Of a DNA stretch of 22,064 bases, positions 1-7,781 are shown one piece after another. The position numbers and the translations under genes were made by a program. Origin of the DNA: CAZMRF01 sp964568735 (GTDB lineage: Bacteria > Acidobacteriota > Polarisedimenticolia > JACPZX01). Each line of letters opens with the position of its first letter. Positions within the stretch are counted from its first letter, which is position 1. The notes below the pieces were generated by a model. It was given only the letters and a program-made list of their open reading frames with translations. It was not told the origin of the DNA and made no database searches. The stretch spans positions 1 through 22,064 of the forward strand of contig CAZMRF010000074.1 of the NCBI GenBank assembly GCA_964568735.1, given 5' to 3'.

Positions 1-299
1 CGATGGAGCCCGCCATCCCGGACGGCGCCTACTGCCTCTTCGCGGCACCCGTCACGGGCACCCGGCAGGGCAAGACCGTGCTCGTCCAGCTACGCGACAC
101 TACCGACCCCGAGACCGGCGAGCGCTACACGGTCAAGCGCTACGAGAGCGAGAAGACGGAGGACGCCGGCTCCTGGCGCCACGCCAGGATCACACTGAAG
201 CCCGTCAGCCCCGCCTTCCAGCCCATCGTGCTCAGCAGCGCGGACGAGAGCCAGCTCCAAGTCGTCGCCGAGCTTGTCGAAGTCCTGGGTGGCGCGTGA
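1..299 (+). CDS. S24 family (LexA/CI-like) peptidase domain, 3' end only
   Basis: The gene is cut by the left edge of the window; only about 98 C-terminal residues are present. The first complete codons read MEPAIPDGAYCLF, preceded by a split codon ending in CG that is compatible with TCG. This would restore the S-M-x-P signature of S24 peptidases, in which that serine is the nucleophile. The matching catalytic lysine is plausibly the K of YTVKRYES, at about residue 46 of the visible part. S24 domains self-cleave, usually in LexA- or CI-type repressors, but the same domain is also found at the C-terminus of larger proteins including helicases. The N-terminal domain is off-window, so repressor versus fusion protein cannot be decided. 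The ATG at base 3 is an internal methionine, not a start. A 161-bp gap separates it from mfd. Confidence 0.75.
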   Translation, partial: MEPAIPDGAYCLFAAPVTGTRQGKTVLVQLRDTTDPETGERYTVKRYESEKTEDAGSWRHARITLKPVSPAFQPIVLSSADESQLQVVAELVEVLGGA

Positions 300-390
300 T
301 GACGATGCAAGCGGCGCCAGACAACTTCTTTTGGCCCACGGGCTGCGCCGGCGGCTGAAGCGGGTCGTAGGCTTCAGAGAGAGCCTCGCC

Positions 391-419
391 TTGCAAACCG
401 GCCCGCTCGCACCGAGAAT
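391..419 (+). promoter_or_regulatory. candidate promoter of mfd
   Basis: TTGCAA (391-396), a 17-nt spacer and GAGAAT (414-419) give a sigma70-like arrangement in the short gap before mfd. Each hexamer matches consensus at 4 of 6 positions. The predicted start lies about 35 nt before the mfd ATG. This is inference from spacing and hexamers only. Confidence 0.3.
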
Positions 420-460
420 GCTCGACCTGCCCGTCCGGGAGGCTCCTGGGCACCCTGAGG

Positions 461-3400
461 ATGAGCACCCACCTCGCAGGTACCTGCCTGCAGCCGCTCG
501 CCTCTCAGGAGGCGAGGCGGCTCACCGAGGCCCTCCTGGAAGATGGAGGGGGGGTGAAGTGCGTCTCCGCGACGGGCCTTCCCGGCCCCGCGAAGGCTTT
601 TCTCCTCCTCGGGCTTCAGGCCGCGCTCTCCAGGCCCATCTCGATCCTCGTCCGCTCCGACGACGAGGGCGAGATTCTTCTTCGCGACCTGCGTTCCCTG
701 TCGAGCGCATTCGGCATGGTGCCACCCGGACGGATACACCTCTTTCCGTCGCTCGATGCGGATCCCTACCAGGGGATCGCTCCGCACCTCAGCCGGGTGA
801 GCGGCCGGGTGCGGGCCATGGCAGCCCTCGCGGCCGGAGAGTGCGCCCTCCTCGTCGTGCCGGTGGAGGCCCTCTTCACTCCCCTCATCCCGCAATCGAT
901 CTTCGCCGGCAGGTGCAGAACTCTCACACCCGGTGATCCCTGGCCCGAGGCCGACGATACAGGGTGGTTCGTCGCGGCGGGCTACGAGCGCGTGGAGATC
1001 GTCGGTGCTCCCGGGGAGTTCGCGCGCCGCGGAGGCGTGCTCGACCTCTTCCCGCCAGGTGACGACCTTCCCGTTCGCATCGAGCTGGAAGGGGACAGGG
1101 TCGCCTCCCTTCGTCGCTTCGATCCCGCCGAGCAACGGAGCGTGGGTGAGGCCGGGCAGGTGAGGATCACGCCCGCGCGCGAGCTTCCGCTGGGAGGCGC
1201 CGAGCGCGCCGCGCTGTCGAGGGCTCTGACCAGGGCGGGTGATCGCGGCCACCGCCTGATCGCCCTCCTCGAGCAGATGGGGAGATTCCCGGGGGTCGAG
1301 AGCTGTGCCCGCCTCGCGCTGCCGGAGACAGCCACGATTCTCGACCACGCCGCCGGCCACCTGGTCTGCATCGACGAGCCGGAGATGACAATGGAGGAGG
1401 CCCGCAATCTCAGGGCGGACTACCTGAGATCCCACGAGTCGGCTCCGAACACCCCGCTCCCGGGGCCGGACGGCCTCTTCGTCCCCGAGCAGGAGATCGA
1501 AGCGATCCTCGAGGAGCGATGCCGGCTGTCACTGAGGCACCTCAGCGTCCAGGAGACAGGGGAGGACGAGGCCGGCACACTCACCGTTGAGATGGGGGCG
1601 GGTGGATCGGGCAGCTACAGGGGGCGGCTCGATGCGCTGATTCAGCGGCTGCGGAGCGGAGTCCAGGCCGGAGAGGTCCACTGCGTCTTGATGAGCAGCG
1701 CGGGGACCGCGCAGCGCTTCCGGGAGATCGTGGCAGAGACGGAGCTTCACCCCCTGAGCCTGCCCGGAGACGCAGCGCTCTCTCCCGTCGGAGGAGCTCT
1801 CTTCGTGGGAGAGGGCGACGTGAGCGCGGGCTTCTCGTTCTCTTCGAGCGGCTGGCACCTCATCAGTGAAAACGAGATCTTCGGCGCCCGTCCCGTGGCC
1901 CGGAGGCACAGCAGCGTCGCCTCCTTCGCCTCCGATTTCCGCGATCTCAGGACGGGGGATCTCGTCGTTCACGCGGACCATGGCATCGGCCGCTATGACG
2001 GGCTCACGAAGGTGTCGAGTGCCGGTCACGATCTGGAGGTGATGGTGCTCACCTACCAGAACGAGGATCGCCTCTACGTGCCGATGGAGAGGCTCGATCT
2101 CGTGCACAAGTACAGCGGGACGGGCGAGAGTGCTCCCGCGCTGGATCGGCTGGGCGGGCCATCCTGGGCCCGAGCGAAGACGAAAGTACGCAAGGCGATG
2201 GAAGAGATGGCCGCCGAGCTGCTCGAGCTCTACGCGGCCCGCAAGGCCGTGGAGGGATTCCCGTTCCCCGAAGATACGGGGTGGCAGGCGGAGTTCGAGT
2301 CCGCCTTTCCCTTCGAGCCGACTCCCGACCAGCTCCGTGCCATCGCCGAGGTGAAGAAGGACATGGAGAACGCCACGCCCATGGACCGGCTGATCTGCGG
2401 CGACGTGGGCTTCGGCAAGACCGAGGTGGCGCTGCGCGCCGCCTTCAAGGCGGTGATCGGCGGAAAGCAGGTCGCCGTGCTGGCCCCGACGACGGTCCTC
2501 GCCTTCCAGCACCTGAGGACCTTCCGCGAGCGCTTCGCACCCTTCCCGGCGCGCGTCGAGATGATGAGCCGGCTGCGGACGGCGAAGGAGCAGGCCGAGA
2601 CAGCCGCCGGGGTGGCCGCGGGAGAGGTCGACATCCTCGTGGGGACCCACAGGATCCTGTCGGGCGACCTCGAGTTCTCGAACCTCGGCCTCCTCATCGT
2701 GGACGAGGAGCAGCGCTTCGGGGTGAAGGACAAGGAGAGGATCAAGAAGCTGAAGAAGACCGTGGACGTGCTGACCCTCACCGCCACGCCCATCCCGCGG
2801 ACGCTCCAGATGGCGATGGCCGGAGTCGTGGACCTCAGCCTCGTGGAGACCCCTCCGGAGAGCCGCCTCGCCATCCAGACCCACCTCCTCCCCTTCAAGG
2901 AGTCGATCATCGCTCCGGCCATCCGGCACGAGCTGCAGCGCGGGGGACAGGTCTACTTCGTCCACAACAGGGTGGAGTCCATCGACACGGCCGCCGGGCT
3001 CGTGAAGCGCCTCGTGCCCGAGGCCGAGATCCTCGTCGCCCACGGCCAGATGGGCAAGACCCAGCTCGAGCAGACGATGATGAAGTTCGTGCGGGGAGAG
3101 GCCAACGTGCTGGTCTCCAGCACCATCATCGAGAACGGCCTGGACATTCCGCGAGTGAACACGCTCATCGTGAACCGGGCCGACAAGTTCGGCCTGGCGC
3201 AGCTCTACCAGCTTCGCGGCCGCATCGGCCGCTCCGATCGGCAGGCCTATGCCTACCTGCTCGTGCCACCCGATCAGGCCCTCACGAAGACCGCTCGCAG
3301 GAGACTCCAAGTGCTTCAAGACTTCACGGACCTGGGATCGGGCTTCCGCATCGCGGCCATGGATCTAGAGATCCGCGGCGCGGGAGAGCTGCTCGGCCCG

Positions 3401-3928
3401 CGCCAGCACGGCCACATCGCGGCGGTGGGCTTCGAGATGTACTGCCAGATGCTCGAGCGCGCCGTCGAGGAGATGAAGGGAGGAGAACCCCTCCCCGAGC
3501 TGCGAACCCAGATCAACCTCGGCGCCGACTTGCGCATCCCGGAGAGCTACGTCCCCGAGGAGGGGCTGCGCCTGGTCCTGTACCGCAAGGTGGCCTCGGC
3601 GAGAGCCGAGGCGGAGCTCGAGAGCGTCCGCGAGGAAATGGAGGACCGCTTCGGGCGGCTGCCCCCGCCCGCCCGCCGCCTCCTGGAGGCGGCTCGCCTA
3701 CGGCTCGTCGCGGCGAGGCTGCACGTGCAGCAGGTGGACTACAAGGGCGACGCGCTCCTCGTGAAGTTCGCGCCGACGTCGCCCGTCGATCCGGCGCGCC
3801 TGATGAGCTGGGTCCAGAGCCGCCCCGGGGCGGCGCTGTCTCCGTCGGGTGTCCTCAAGCTCCCGGGTGCATGGCCCCGGGAAGAGCGGATCGCGAAGGC
3901 CCTCGAGACGCTCCAGGCGCTGCATTGA
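461..3928 (+). CDS. mfd: transcription-repair coupling factor Mfd
   Basis: An SF2 translocase of 1155 residues, close to the 1148 of E. coli Mfd. It removes RNA polymerase stalled at DNA lesions and recruits UvrA for nucleotide excision repair. The order of parts is typical. First comes a UvrB-like N-terminal region. Then a CarD/RID-type RNA polymerase-interaction domain begins around residue 500 with DLVVHADHGIGRY. A RecG-like helicase core follows, with Walker A GDVGFGKTE near residue 647, DEEQRFG near 747, TATPIPRTLQMA and the RGRIGRS motif VI region. A TRCF C-terminal domain that normally masks the UvrA-binding surface completes it. The ATG at 461 has no close Shine-Dalgarno; a GGGAGG lies 18 nt upstream. 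Nothing essential appears missing. The following envelope genes point the same way, a linkage also common in other diderm lineages. Confidence 0.97.
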   Translation: MSTHLAGTCLQPLASQEARRLTEALLEDGGGVKCVSATGLPGPAKAFLLLGLQAALSRPISILVRSDDEGEILLRDLRSLSSAFGMVPPGRIHLFPSLDADPYQGIAPHLSRVSGRVRAMAALAAGECALLVVPVEALFTPLIPQSIFAGRCRTLTPGDPWPEADDTGWFVAAGYERVEIVGAPGEFARRGGVLDLFPPGDDLPVRIELEGDRVASLRRFDPAEQRSVGEAGQVRITPARELPLGGAERAALSRALTRAGDRGHRLIALLEQMGRFPGVESCARLALPETATILDHAAGHLVCIDEPEMTMEEARNLRADYLRSHESAPNTPLPGPDGLFVPEQEIEAILEERCRLSLRHLSVQETGEDEAGTLTVEMGAGGSGSYRGRLDALIQRLRSGVQAGEVHCVLMSSAGTAQRFREIVAETELHPLSLPGDAALSPVGGALFVGEGDVSAGFSFSSSGWHLISENEIFGARPVARRHSSVASFASDFRDLRTGDLVVHADHGIGRYDGLTKVSSAGHDLEVMVLTYQNEDRLYVPMERLDLVHKYSGTGESAPALDRLGGPSWARAKTKVRKAMEEMAAELLELYAARKAVEGFPFPEDTGWQAEFESAFPFEPTPDQLRAIAEVKKDMENATPMDRLICGDVGFGKTEVALRAAFKAVIGGKQVAVLAPTTVLAFQHLRTFRERFAPFPARVEMMSRLRTAKEQAETAAGVAAGEVDILVGTHRILSGDLEFSNLGLLIVDEEQRFGVKDKERIKKLKKTVDVLTLTATPIPRTLQMAMAGVVDLSLVETPPESRLAIQTHLLPFKESIIAPAIRHELQRGGQVYFVHNRVESIDTAAGLVKRLVPEAEILVAHGQMGKTQLEQTMMKFVRGEANVLVSSTIIENGLDIPRVNTLIVNRADKFGLAQLYQLRGRIGRSDRQAYAYLLVPPDQALTKTARRRLQVLQDFTDLGSGFRIAAMDLEIRGAGELLGPRQHGHIAAVGFEMYCQMLERAVEEMKGGEPLPELRTQINLGADLRIPESYVPEEGLRLVLYRKVASARAEAELESVREEMEDRFGRLPPPARRLLEAARLRLVAARLHVQQVDYKGDALLVKFAPTSPVDPARLMSWVQSRPGAALSPSGVLKLPGAWPREERIAKALETLQALH

Positions 3929-3939
3929 GCGGGCCCGTG

Positions 3940-3968
3940 TTGCGGCCTCTCGACCCTCTTGGTAGATT
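3940..3968 (+). promoter_or_regulatory. candidate promoter of the PpiC-like lipoprotein gene
   Basis: TTGCGG (3940-3945), 17-nt spacer and TAGATT (3963-3968) lie just after the mfd stop. The -35 is weak (3/6) and the -10 fair (4/6). This suggests the following gene can be transcribed independently of mfd. Confidence 0.35.
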
Positions 3969-4023
3969 GAGCCCGCAACGTCTCCAGAGGATCGCCTCCG
4001 CGCTCATCGCAAGCTGCCCGGCC

Positions 4024-5019
4024 ATGCGCTCAATCGTTCCAGCTATTCAGCAGAAGGAGCAGGCCGTCGGGCGGAGGGCCACCCTCACGGCGCGGCGGGT
4101 GAATGTCGCGATCGCCGTCGCCGCCGCGGCATTGCTCCTCAACGCCACCCTTCCGGGATGCAACTTCTCCGGCAAGCGTGAGTCCGCCGTCATCGCCGAG
4201 ATCGAAGGGGAGCCGATCCCTCTGGCTCGCTTCGACGAGTACGTGGGCGAGACGCTCTCCGGGCAGCCCGGCGGGGCCGACGAGCCGCCGGGCGACGAGC
4301 TGCTCAGCCGCCTGCTCGACCGCTTCCTGGACGAAGAGCTCGTCATCCGCGAGGCGATCCGGCGCGGCATGACGGTCTCGGATGAGGAGGCCTCGGTGGA
4401 GCTGCGCTACCTGGAGGGATCGGAAGGCTCCAAGACCAGAGCCGCCGAGGCCGCAGCGGCCAGGAAGGTGGCGGAGAGGTCGGTCCTGCTCAGGAAGTTC
4501 CGCGAGGAGCAGGTGCTCGCGGACATCGAGATCTCCGGGGAGGAGATCGCCGCCTACTACGACGAGCACCGCGAGCAGTTCCAGCAGTCGGCGCGGCTCG
4601 TCCTGCGCCAGATCCTGCTGGACGACGAGGAGGAGGCCCGGAAGCTCCGCGAGGAGCTCGCGCTCGATCCCACGAGATTCCAGGATGTGGCCGAGGAGCG
4701 CTCGCTCGCGCCCGACGCCGGCCAGGCCGCGGCCTACGACGAGGCCAGCCTCCCGCCCGAGGTGATCGAGTCCGTCCATGACGTTCCTGAGGGGAGCATC
4801 AGCCGGATCTGCAAGAACCCCGAGGGCATCCGGATCTTTCTCGTGGAGAAGCGCGCGCCTGCACGGGAGGTGAGCCGGGAGGAAGCCACCGACCAGATCC
4901 AGGTCCTCCTCATGCAGGAGAGGAGCCGCCGGGCCTACGAAGAGGCCCTGGCCGCCCTCCGAAAGCGGGCAGGCGTCGTCATCCACACGGAGGCTCTCCC
5001 CTTCCGCTACACCAAGTAG
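4024..5019 (+). CDS. PpiC/SurA-like periplasmic lipoprotein (parvulin fold)
   Basis: A protein of 331 residues with a basic N-terminus, a hydrophobic stretch and an LPGC lipobox. Cys46 is the predicted lipidation site, so the mature protein should be membrane-anchored in the periplasm. A charged helical SurA_N-like region follows (roughly residues 60-185). A parvulin-type rotamase domain lies at about 188-278, then a helical tail. Family role: folding or chaperoning of outer-membrane and secreted proteins. The parvulin domain reads VLRQIL where active enzymes have an S/H-H-I-L, and GIRIF where they have GYHI, so both conserved histidines look absent and catalysis is doubtful. The start is uncertain: the ATG at 4024 has no good ribosome site, and a GTG at 4099 would put the lipobox Cys at position 21, a more usual signal length. 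Upstream in-frame sequence is a shadow of mfd. Confidence 0.85.
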   Translation: MRSIVPAIQQKEQAVGRRATLTARRVNVAIAVAAAALLLNATLPGCNFSGKRESAVIAEIEGEPIPLARFDEYVGETLSGQPGGADEPPGDELLSRLLDRFLDEELVIREAIRRGMTVSDEEASVELRYLEGSEGSKTRAAEAAAARKVAERSVLLRKFREEQVLADIEISGEEIAAYYDEHREQFQQSARLVLRQILLDDEEEARKLREELALDPTRFQDVAEERSLAPDAGQAAAYDEASLPPEVIESVHDVPEGSISRICKNPEGIRIFLVEKRAPAREVSREEATDQIQVLLMQERSRRAYEEALAALRKRAGVVIHTEALPFRYTK

Positions 5020-5050
5020 CGGCCGAGTCGGCCTTCCCCGCGCCTTCCTC

Positions 5051-5056
5051 TATAAT
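5051..5056 (+). promoter_or_regulatory. candidate -10 element (TATAAT) upstream of surA-like gene
   Basis: A perfect TATAAT sits in the 157-bp gap between the two chaperone genes, but no TTG-type -35 is visible 16-18 nt upstream and there is no extended -10. If used, it would give a leader of about 115 nt before the ATG at 5177. Confidence 0.3.
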
Positions 5057-5176
5057 GGGCCCGGCCACGCGGAGCCCCTCGGGCGAAGGCATCGGGCTCG
5101 CACCTTGCCCCGGCGACCGAGCGCGGGGGCGACTCCCGTAGGGCGCAGCGGTGGGATGCGGCATGGAGACACTTCG

Positions 5177-6199
5177 ATGAAGACAGGTGCCATGCGATGG
5201 CGGCGGCGCGCGGCGCCCTTCCTCGCGTGGACACTGGCGGCCCTCGTCGCGGCCGGAGGCGCGCCGGCCCGCGCGGAGATCGTCGAGGAGGTGGCCGCCT
5301 TCGTGAACGGCCAGATCGTCACGAAGAGCGAGCTCCAGGAGCGCGAGGAGCAGGTGCGCGCCCAGCTTGCGCGCCAGCTCAACGGCATGGATCTCGAGAC
5401 GAAGTTCAACGAGCTGAAGAAGACAATCCTCAGCGATATGGTGCGCGAGGTGATTCTTCTACAGAGAGCCGAGATCATGGGGCTCGATCTCGAGAAGATC
5501 TACAAGCAGGCGGTGGACAACCTCAAGGAGCAGCAGGGGATCAAAACGAACGACGAGTTCAAGAAGCTCCTGGAGCAGGAGGGCATCGATGAGCCCGAGC
5601 TGAAGAAGATCCTGCTCCGCTACAACGTGCCCGACATCATGATCAACCTGGAGGTCCGCCAGAGGATCGTCGTGACGCCGGCCGAAATCGAGGAGTACTA
5701 CGGGCTGCACCGCGATGAGTTCCGGGTGGAGGAGACGTACCGCTTCCGCGAGGTCGTGATCCTGGACGAGAATCACGAGCCCGCGGAGGTCGAGGAGATC
5801 GCGGGCAAGCTGGAGGCCGACCTGGCCGCCGGGCTTCCCTTCAGTGAAGCCGTCCTCAAGTATTCGGACGCGCCCTCGCGCTTCCAGGAGGGCGAGGTCG
5901 GTCCTCTCAAGGCGGAGGACCTGGCACCGGGGATCCTCACCGAGCTCGCGAAGCTCGAGCCCGGGGCTCGATCGGGCCGCATCCGGATGCGCCACGGCCT
6001 TCACTACGTGCAGCTCGAAGCCCGGACGCTCGCGAAGGAGCAGGGCCTCGAGGAGGTCCGCTCCGGCATCGAGCAGAAGATCAAGCGGGACCGCTTCCCC
6101 GCCGAGCTCGAGGCCTACTGGAAGCGGCTCTACGGTGAGAACCGGATCGAGGTGAGGCCGATCTACAGGGTCTACGCCGAGGACATCCCCCGCGCCTGA
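5177..6199 (+). CDS. SurA-like periplasmic peptidyl-prolyl isomerase/chaperone
   Basis: A protein of 340 residues with a Sec signal peptide: MKTGAMRWRRR, a hydrophobic core, then a probable cleavage after ARA. Next comes a SurA N-terminal module starting VAAFVNGQIVTKSELQ, typical of SurA/PpiC chaperones. A single parvulin-like domain (about residues 180-285) and a C-terminal helical segment follow. Role by family: periplasmic chaperone for outer-membrane protein biogenesis. The parvulin segment begins YRFREVVI, without the usual histidine, but keeps a histidine in GLHYVQLE; it resembles the inactive first parvulin domain of SurA more than an active PPIase. ATG 5177 is chosen because GGAGA at 5165-5169 is 7 nt upstream; longer in-frame starts (TTG 5105, ATG 5156) lack this. 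It is probably functionally paired with the preceding lipoprotein. Confidence 0.87.
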   Translation: MKTGAMRWRRRAAPFLAWTLAALVAAGGAPARAEIVEEVAAFVNGQIVTKSELQEREEQVRAQLARQLNGMDLETKFNELKKTILSDMVREVILLQRAEIMGLDLEKIYKQAVDNLKEQQGIKTNDEFKKLLEQEGIDEPELKKILLRYNVPDIMINLEVRQRIVVTPAEIEEYYGLHRDEFRVEETYRFREVVILDENHEPAEVEEIAGKLEADLAAGLPFSEAVLKYSDAPSRFQEGEVGPLKAEDLAPGILTELAKLEPGARSGRIRMRHGLHYVQLEARTLAKEQGLEEVRSGIEQKIKRDRFPAELEAYWKRLYGENRIEVRPIYRVYAEDIPRA

Positions 6200-6235
6200 G
6201 CCCGGCCCCGGGAGAACGCGCCGGCTCCAGCCCCG

Positions 6236-6895
6236 CTAGGGCTCCTGCCTCAGGCTCGCGAGGATCTTCTCGAGGTCGGCTTCGATGGAGATCGTCGGCT
6301 TCTCGATGATTCGGCCTATCTCCTGCCCGTTGTGATAGACGATGAAGGTCGGGACGCGCTGGATGTCACGCCCCTCGGCCGCCTCGGCAGGGTGCTGCTT
6401 GCTCCGGTCCACCCCCATGAAGACCACAGGCATCCGGTCGTCGCCCAGTTTCTGCTGGACCTTGATGAAGTGAGGCACCTCGCGGCGGCTGTCGCCGCAC
6501 CAGGTGCCGAGAACCGCCTCGACCTTGAGCTCAGAGCGCCTGTGCGAAGTGATGGCCCGGATCCTCTCGACCACCTCCGCATCCGGCGAGTAGGAGACCA
6601 GGTTCTCGCGCCATTCGGGGCTGATCGAGATGATCTGGACGGGGTCGAGGACGCCCTCGAGGATGGGGGCTGCGGAGGCGGGAGCAGCGGGTGGCTCGGA
6701 GTCATTCTTTTCGGCCGGACTGGCGGCCGGCTCCCCGGGCTCTCCTGCGCGGGCAGCACCTGCGGGTCCACCGAGGACCACCAGGAGCGCCAAAGAGGCC
6801 GCCGCAAGGAGCTTTCGAGTCTCCCGCCGAGGCGGCGCTGCGCGCTCGCCGGAGTTTCGCCTGTAGCTGCCCTCAGCAGACTCTCCTGCATTCAT
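6236..6895 (-). CDS. secreted thioredoxin-fold protein with single-cysteine WCGDS motif
   Basis: A protein of 219 residues with a signal peptide (KLLAAASLALLVVLGG...ARA) and an Ala/Pro-rich linker. A thioredoxin-like domain runs from about residue 85 to the end. The active-site region reads GTWCGDSRREVP in place of W-C-x-x-C, and the cis-proline region is RVPTFIVY. The cysteine in WCGDS is the only cysteine in the protein, so a classical dithiol/disulfide exchange within the site is impossible; reduction of sulfenic acids, mixed-disulfide formation or a non-redox role are options. The start at 6895 is preferred because GGAGAG lies 7 nt upstream on the minus strand; a slightly longer start at 6910 exists. 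It converges on the surA-like gene and diverges from lolA. Confidence 0.83.
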   Translation of the reverse strand: MNAGESAEGSYRRNSGERAAPPRRETRKLLAAASLALLVVLGGPAGAARAGEPGEPAASPAEKNDSEPPAAPASAAPILEGVLDPVQIISISPEWRENLVSYSPDAEVVERIRAITSHRRSELKVEAVLGTWCGDSRREVPHFIKVQQKLGDDRMPVVFMGVDRSKQHPAEAAEGRDIQRVPTFIVYHNGQEIGRIIEKPTISIEADLEKILASLRQEP

Positions 6896-6909
6896 GGCTT
6901 TTCTCTCCA

Positions 6910-6938
6910 TTGAAGCCCTTCCGGGCGTCTGCTAGCAT
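6910..6938 (+). promoter_or_regulatory. candidate promoter of lolA
   Basis: TTGAAG (6910-6915), 17-nt spacer and TAGCAT (6933-6938), each 4/6 to consensus, lie 86 nt before the lolA ATG in the divergent gap. An 8-bp palindrome TGCTAGCA (6930-6937) covers the -10. Confidence 0.4.
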
Positions 6939-7024
6939 AGCCGGTCTTTGCCACGCGCGGATCCCCGTACTAGGTTCCCGTCAGCATCCCGGAACGCTCG
7001 AATCTCTCAGAGCATCGGAAGGTC

Positions 7025-7741
7025 ATGCAGAAAGTGAGGCTACGCGTCGCGGCAGGGGCTCTCCTGGGAGTCCTCGCGCTGTGGCCCGCCCCCTACGCAG
7101 CCTCCGATGAAGCCTCCGGACCGAGCCTTCAAGAGGTCGTCGCGCGATTCGACGCCGCCCAGGGCGGGATCCAGAGGATTTCCGCCAACTTCCGCGAAGT
7201 CAAGAACATAGCCCTGCTCAAGGAACCCGTGATCCAGAGCGGGCGCTTCTTCCACACGAAGCCCGACAAGTTCCTCTGGGAGTACACGGCGCCCGAATCC
7301 AAGAAGCTCCTCCTCAACGGGAAGAGCATCGTGGCCTACTACCCGGGCGAGAAGAGAGCCGAGGAGATCAAGACCCGCTTCACGAAGAAGATCATCGAGT
7401 ATCTCGGCCTGGGCTCCGCGCTGAGCGAGCTCGCCGACGAGTACGACATGGCCCTGGCCGAGAGCAACGACCTGCCGGGGACGGACCTCGTCGTCCTGAC
7501 GCCGAAGAACCGGCGGATCTCCAAGCGACTCGCCGAGATCCGGATCTGGCTCGATCACAAGATGAGCCAGCCGCGGCAGATTCAGTACCTCGAGACGGAC
7601 GGGGACAGCTCGAAGATCTCCTTTTCCGAGATCAGGATCAATCCCGACATCGAGCTCACCAAGTACGAGATCCTGATCCCCGACGACTTCAAGGTCACGA
7701 ACTCCATCTCGGGCCTCTTCACCGCCAGCAGCAGCCGGTAG
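7025..7741 (+). CDS. lolA: LolA-like outer-membrane lipoprotein carrier protein
   Basis: A protein of 238 residues with an N-terminal signal peptide (basic MQKVRLR, hydrophobic core, cleavage near AAS). The LolA/LolB fold is recognisable: a heptad-rich start LQEVVARFDAAQGGIQRISANFREVK, then the pattern SGRFFHTKPDKFLWEYTAPESKKLLLNGKSIVAYYP. Family role: a periplasmic shuttle that receives lipoproteins from LolCDE and carries them to the outer membrane. A GGAAGG immediately upstream of the ATG serves as ribosome site, though spacing is tight. It completes an envelope-biogenesis group with the PpiC-like lipoprotein (a possible cargo) and the SurA-like protein. The 40 nt that follow lead directly into the HDAC-like gene, so co-transcription is possible. 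Confidence 0.88.
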   Translation: MQKVRLRVAAGALLGVLALWPAPYAASDEASGPSLQEVVARFDAAQGGIQRISANFREVKNIALLKEPVIQSGRFFHTKPDKFLWEYTAPESKKLLLNGKSIVAYYPGEKRAEEIKTRFTKKIIEYLGLGSALSELADEYDMALAESNDLPGTDLVVLTPKNRRISKRLAEIRIWLDHKMSQPRQIQYLETDGDSSKISFSEIRINPDIELTKYEILIPDDFKVTNSISGLFTASSSR

Positions 7742-7781
7742 GGGGCCTTCGGGGGCACGCCCTCACCGGGAGAGGGACCCG

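Noticed and set aside
374..1435. A 353-codon antisense open frame over the 5' part of mfd
   Set aside because: No domain, no ribosome site, low-complexity composition typical of a GC shadow frame.
1529..3319. A 596-codon open frame antisense to mfd
   Set aside because: It mirrors the mfd codons in a GC-rich genome; the translation is rich in His/Leu/Glu/Arg with no recognisable domain, while the plus strand is unmistakable Mfd.
2281..4023. In-frame upstream extension of the PpiC-like lipoprotein into mfd
   Set aside because: This part is an out-of-frame reading of mfd; the signal peptide and lipobox show that the protein starts near 4024 or 4099.
5018..5035. GGCCGAGTCGGCC palindrome after the PpiC-like gene as a terminator
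   Set aside because: The loop would be too small or the stem only 4 bp, with no T tract; such short GC palindromes are expected by chance here.
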